Part shown: positions 33,345 to 36,379 of the stretch, piece after piece | How positions within the stretch are numbered: the first letter of the stretch is position 1 | Layout: the number at the start of each line of letters is the position of its first letter | From: Clostridia bacterium | Lineage (GTDB): Bacteria > Bacillota > Clostridia > UMGS1810 | Assembly (NCBI GenBank): GCA_017416845.1 | Contig: JAFQBA010000061.1 | Span: forward strand, 1-36,379 | DNA length: 36,379 bases | Direction of reading: 5' to 3' | Translations under genes and position numbers: made by a program | Notes under the pieces: generated by a model | What the model was told of the DNA's origin: nothing | Databases searched by the model: none | What the model saw: the letters and a program-made list of their open reading frames with translations, nothing else

Positions 33345-35912
33345 TTACTTTACAACAACAATTTCGCTTACTTTGTCTTTGTATATCTTTATAAAAACTC
33401 TGCCGCCATCATTTTCATAAGATTGCAGATCGGAGCTGTCTCCCACTGAAATCTTGTTTTTTGAGAGCTTAGAGTTGTATACATACACGGTTACATCTTC
33501 AATGCCGAAGTTTTCACTCTGTGAATCTGCAACCTTAACGTTTATAGAGTCACTGAATTTCTTGGTGATCTTTCCGTATACGGTTGTAAGATCATCAGAA
33601 TGTTTGTTTTTAAACTCAGTGTCCTTTTCTGAGATTTCAAAAAGCACCTTCATGGCATCTGCTTTTCCGTTGCTGTTTGTTCTGTACTGAATAATGTCTC
33701 CGGCAGAAAGCAAGGACCCGTTTTCTTTCATAAAGGTTTTATTGTCAACCGAAACAATGCTGATTTCTTTACCCTCTGAATATGCATAAACCTTGTGAAC
33801 GGTGTCTCCCTCATCGTTTTTCACTGTTGTAACGGAACTTACCACAGCTATAGGTGATGATTCATCGGCTTTTGCCTCGGAATTGGTAACTATAATTACG
33901 CCTGCTCTGTAGCTTTCTGTCATATCATATACCTGAATGTTGTAAAGTCCTCCATCGGCAAATATGCTTTTGTCTCTGATGGCATAATCGCTTTCGCTTC
34001 CGCCCTCGGGAATATCAAAAATGAGTGTATCGGATGCAACGGTTATGCTCATATCCGAAGCCATAAGCTTTGAAGATGAAGCTCTGTAAACCACATCATC
34101 CTCTTTCAAATTGAGGACAAAGGCGTTTTCATCTATACCGTTTGCAGTAGTACTTGTGTTAATTTTGTTCACTTCACCCTTTGAGTTTGTTTCAAAGGTG
34201 ATAAGTCTGTCGCCGTTTCCGATTTTTGCGAGAACTTCATCGGGAGTAAGGGAAGATGAAGAATCCACTCTAACCTTAGATGCTGTTTTAAGAAGCTCTA
34301 TTTTACCTTCCTTTGTAAACACCTTAAGATTCAAAACCTTGTCCATACCCGACGACATGCCTGCTTTAATAAGATATGCATAATTTGAAGTCTTTGCACT
34401 TTCACCATCGAAAGCAGCAATTTTACCTTCATAGTCAAGATAGAAAGTTCCCTCATCTCCCAGGCTAAGGGTATCGCTGTAGTTGGAAGCCACCTTATAC
34501 CTTTTGCCATCTATATAAACATAACTTGCATCAGTTTCGCTTATTTTTCCGCTTACAGGGTTATGCACGGCATTTGCGTATATCATTTCACCGTCCTCAC
34601 TGACAGTCACTGTGAGAACATCCCATTCCTTTAAATCGGCAACCGTTACCGCTACATTGCCCTTTTCAATTATTACGGTCTTGTCTTCATCTTCGGTGTC
34701 GAGTTCAAGAGAACCAAGATCATATTTGTCGGTAATTTTATTGGTGTTGGGGAAAACCTCATCCACAACATAGTTTACGGTTTCGTTGACAAAAACCACA
34801 TCATATTTTTTGTCGCTGTCCGAGTCAAGAAGCACAACAGAACCCGACAAAATCGCTGTAAGCTTGTCAAAATCCGAAGCCTTTCCGTTGTATATAATAT
34901 GTGCATCCGCATCAATGCTTGCTTTTACGGATTTTCCTGCATTATCGGCATCTTTAAAATAGTAAAGAGCCATTGACGAACCTTTTTCAATTTTATCAAT
35001 ATTATCCGCTTTTACGGTAAGAACATCATTTTTCCCTTCGGAAGGAACAAGTGTAAGAAGGGATGGGGTTTTTGAGTTCGATTTGGTGACATAAGCATCC
35101 ACCGAAAAGCCCAGAATATTTCTCACATCGGCATTTCCTGCTTTGTATACAGTATCCCCTATTTGTATTTCATCCTTCGAAAGTGATGAATCACCATCCA
35201 ACGAAGATGAGCCGACTGCCTCAACCCTGCCTGTAACAAGCTCTGTATCAAGTTTGTCCGAAAGGAGTGTTTTGTCGGTTATTTCATAGTCAACCTTGTC
35301 ACCAAATCCGCTCTGCTCCATGAGATTAATGGTGAGTGCATTATAGGCAAGTTTTGCAACATCCCCCCTGGAAATAAGCTTATCGGCACCGCCGGGAACA
35401 CCTTTGGTCAGACCAATGGACGATGCTGTTGTAATATATCCTGACGGGTATCCGCCTTTGCTGCTTGCCTGAGGCTCATATCCGAGAGCTCTCACAAGAA
35501 TCGCTACGGCCTCGCTGTATTTAATCTGATCGTCAGGTCTGAAGGTTCCGCTGTCATCACCAATTACAAGCTTCTGCGCAGTTGCTACATTAATAAAACC
35601 GTTTGCCCAGTGGCTCGCATCCACATCGGGATAAAAAGAAACATCAGAAGATGAATCCGCAACCTGAGACAACCCCATAAGCGCTACGCCTACTTTGGTT
35701 ACTTCTGATCTGATAATCGGGTCTTCGGGTCTGAAGGTACCTGTACCTGCATCGCCAACCATAATTTCCAGTGCACCGAGAACTGTTGCATGTTTTTCAA
35801 TATCTGTCCCCACTGCATCTGACGGAATGGCTGCAAATGATACTGATGTAAACATCGCGGCAAAAACCGCTGTTGCCGCCAGAGATGATATAAGTCTTCT
35901 GAACTTATTCAT
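33345..35912 (-). CDS. S-layer homology (SLH) surface protein, paralog of the one at 13501-16158
   Basis: The 855-aa protein has a signal peptide (AAMFTSVSFA-AIP) and three SLH domains at about 38-80, 88-145 and 150-195. GGYPSGYITTASSIGLTKGV and SRGDVAKLAYNAL mirror GGYPNGYFVVASNLGVTKGV and TRGDVAVYLDNAL of the other SLH protein. The following 650 beta-rich residues also match (VLTVKAD, IIYNGKA). It could be a main S-layer subunit: it is monocistronic, with its own promoter, AGGAGG ribosome site and terminator. Which of the two paralogs is abundant cannot be seen from sequence alone. Confidence 0.88.
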   Translation of the reverse strand: MNKFRRLISSLAATAVFAAMFTSVSFAAIPSDAVGTDIEKHATVLGALEIMVGDAGTGTFRPEDPIIRSEVTKVGVALMGLSQVADSSSDVSFYPDVDASHWANGFINVATAQKLVIGDDSGTFRPDDQIKYSEAVAILVRALGYEPQASSKGGYPSGYITTASSIGLTKGVPGGADKLISRGDVAKLAYNALTINLMEQSGFGDKVDYEITDKTLLSDKLDTELVTGRVEAVGSSSLDGDSSLSKDEIQIGDTVYKAGNADVRNILGFSVDAYVTKSNSKTPSLLTLVPSEGKNDVLTVKADNIDKIEKGSSMALYYFKDADNAGKSVKASIDADAHIIYNGKASDFDKLTAILSGSVVLLDSDSDKKYDVVFVNETVNYVVDEVFPNTNKITDKYDLGSLELDTEDEDKTVIIEKGNVAVTVADLKEWDVLTVTVSEDGEMIYANAVHNPVSGKISETDASYVYIDGKRYKVASNYSDTLSLGDEGTFYLDYEGKIAAFDGESAKTSNYAYLIKAGMSSGMDKVLNLKVFTKEGKIELLKTASKVRVDSSSSLTPDEVLAKIGNGDRLITFETNSKGEVNKINTSTTANGIDENAFVLNLKEDDVVYRASSSKLMASDMSITVASDTLIFDIPEGGSESDYAIRDKSIFADGGLYNIQVYDMTESYRAGVIIVTNSEAKADESSPIAVVSSVTTVKNDEGDTVHKVYAYSEGKEISIVSVDNKTFMKENGSLLSAGDIIQYRTNSNGKADAMKVLFEISEKDTEFKNKHSDDLTTVYGKITKKFSDSINVKVADSQSENFGIEDVTVYVYNSKLSKNKISVGDSSDLQSYENDGGRVFIKIYKDKVSEIVVVK

Positions 35913-35988
35913 TAATGTTTCCTCCTATTGTTTATTAGCTGATAAAACGTCGTCGAAACATACGCTTTTCTGTCAGCCCTCGTGGTAT

Positions 35989-36017
35989 ATCTTATCGTAT
36001 ATCCGAAAAGATATCAA
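35989..36017 (-). promoter_or_regulatory. Promoter of the second SLH gene
   Basis: On the minus strand TTGATA (36012-36017), 17 nt and TAAGAT (35989-35994), leaving a 70-nt leader before the ATG at 35912. Confidence 0.55.
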
Positions 36018-36034
36018 CCCACAATATTTGGAAA

Positions 36035-36113
36035 CAAGCTTCGAATCCTTTTAAATGAAAAAAATCCAAATCACCATAAGGCAATTTGGATTTTTATCGG
36101 GATGACAGGATTC
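36035..36113. repeat. Direct repeat, copy A: tRNA-Pro 3' end plus its terminator
   Basis: These 79 nt match 36242-36320 with one mismatch. They include the last 17 nt of tRNA-Pro and the downstream hairpin, but not the rest of the tRNA. Copies are offset by exactly 207 nt. Confidence 0.9.
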
Positions 36114-36241
36114 ATATTGCTTCGCAATCTGACTTGCTTGACGACTGTGAGTTTTGCTTCGCTATCCTCACGGTACCCGTCTGCGCACTGCTCCGCTAAA
36201 AAACAGTCCACCGGACTCTTTTTTTACGCTTCGCACCTTCT
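36114..36241. other. Non-coding spacer between the direct repeats, with small hairpins
   Basis: This 128-nt stretch has no gene. It holds small hairpins: ATTGC-TTC-GCAAT at 36116-36128 and AGTCC-ACC-GGACT at 36205-36217, the latter followed by CTTTTTTT as in a plus-strand terminator, though no plus-strand gene precedes it. Confidence 0.6.
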
Positions 36242-36320
36242 CAAGCTTCGAATCCTTTTAAATGAAAAAAATCCAAATCACCATAAGGCAATTTGAATTT
36301 TTATCGGGATGACAGGATTC
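36242..36320. repeat. Direct repeat, copy B: native tRNA-Pro 3' end and terminator
   Basis: This is the copy attached to the intact tRNA. Its single difference from copy A changes one stem pair of the hairpin to a G-U pair on the minus strand. Confidence 0.9.
36271..36298 (-). terminator. tRNA-Pro terminator
   Basis: On the minus strand ATTCAAAT pairs with ATTTGGAT (one G-U pair) and is followed directly by a T-run, 6 nt downstream of the tRNA end. Confidence 0.7.
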
Positions 36321-36377
36321 GAACCTGCGGCCCTCTGGTCCCAAACCAGATGCGCTACCAAGCTGCGCTACATCCCG
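36304..36377 (-). tRNA. tRNA-Pro (anticodon TGG)
   Basis: On the minus strand a full cloverleaf of 74 nt is seen: acceptor CGGGATG pairing with CATCCCG, D arm GCGCAGCTTGGTAGCGC, anticodon stem TCTGG with loop TTTGGGA, T arm with GGTTCGAATCC, and discriminator A. The anticodon TGG reads proline codons. CCA is not encoded. Confidence 0.96.
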
Positions 36378-36379
36378 AA

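Overview
The window looks like a chromosomal segment of an uncultured anaerobic member of Bacillota, class Clostridia. The grounds are a spoVG gene, a Gram-positive style murC, several surface proteins with S-layer homology (SLH) domains, many AraC-type regulators, SigA-type promoters (TTGACT / TATAAT) and AGGAGG- or GGTGA-type ribosome binding sites. Base composition is moderate to low GC. The mix of glycan-related genes suggests a gut or other plant/animal-glycan habitat; that placement is inference.

Layout. Positions 1-5.4 kb are housekeeping. A minus-strand operon (phosphodiesterase, birA, small membrane protein, Orn/Lys/Arg-decarboxylase-like protein) is preceded by spoVG, with murC divergent. 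Positions 5.4-16.2 kb hold a minus-strand surface operon of three exported proteins: an SLH protein, a laminin-G/Ig-like protein, and a giant heparinase II/III-like protein that ends in SLH domains. Positions 16.4-25.1 kb are plus-strand: an AraC regulator, an Asp-box (sialidase-like) propeller fused to an AraC DNA-binding domain, two paralogous metallo-beta-lactamase-fold proteins, a YbgC-type thioesterase and a PrsA-like foldase. Between the two paralogs lies about 1.1 kb of inserted repeats, including a palindromic MITE-like element and a small unknown gene with an attenuator-like leader. Positions 25.5-33.2 kb are a sugar-metabolism block: AraC, PIG-L deacetylase, NagB-like protein, a three-gene operon of two Gfo/Idh oxidoreductases and a TIM-barrel isomerase, another AraC, and a polysaccharide deacetylase. 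Positions 33.3-36.4 kb hold a second SLH protein (paralog of the one at 13.5-16.2 kb) and tRNA-Pro with a duplicated 3' end.

How the genes may work together (inference). The SLH-anchored heparinase-like protein would cut acidic or N-acetylated glycans at the surface. The cytoplasmic enzymes (PIG-L deacetylase, NagB-like protein, Gfo/Idh pair, isomerase) would process the resulting sugars, and four AraC-type proteins would control separate sections. No transporter gene is present in the window, so uptake must be encoded elsewhere.

The most unusual items are the cytoplasmic Asp-box propeller fused to an AraC domain, a decarboxylase-like protein whose PLP lysine is replaced by glutamate, a NagB-like protein lacking the usual active-site Asp, and two separate repeat families in which paired copies show compensatory changes that preserve hairpin stems.
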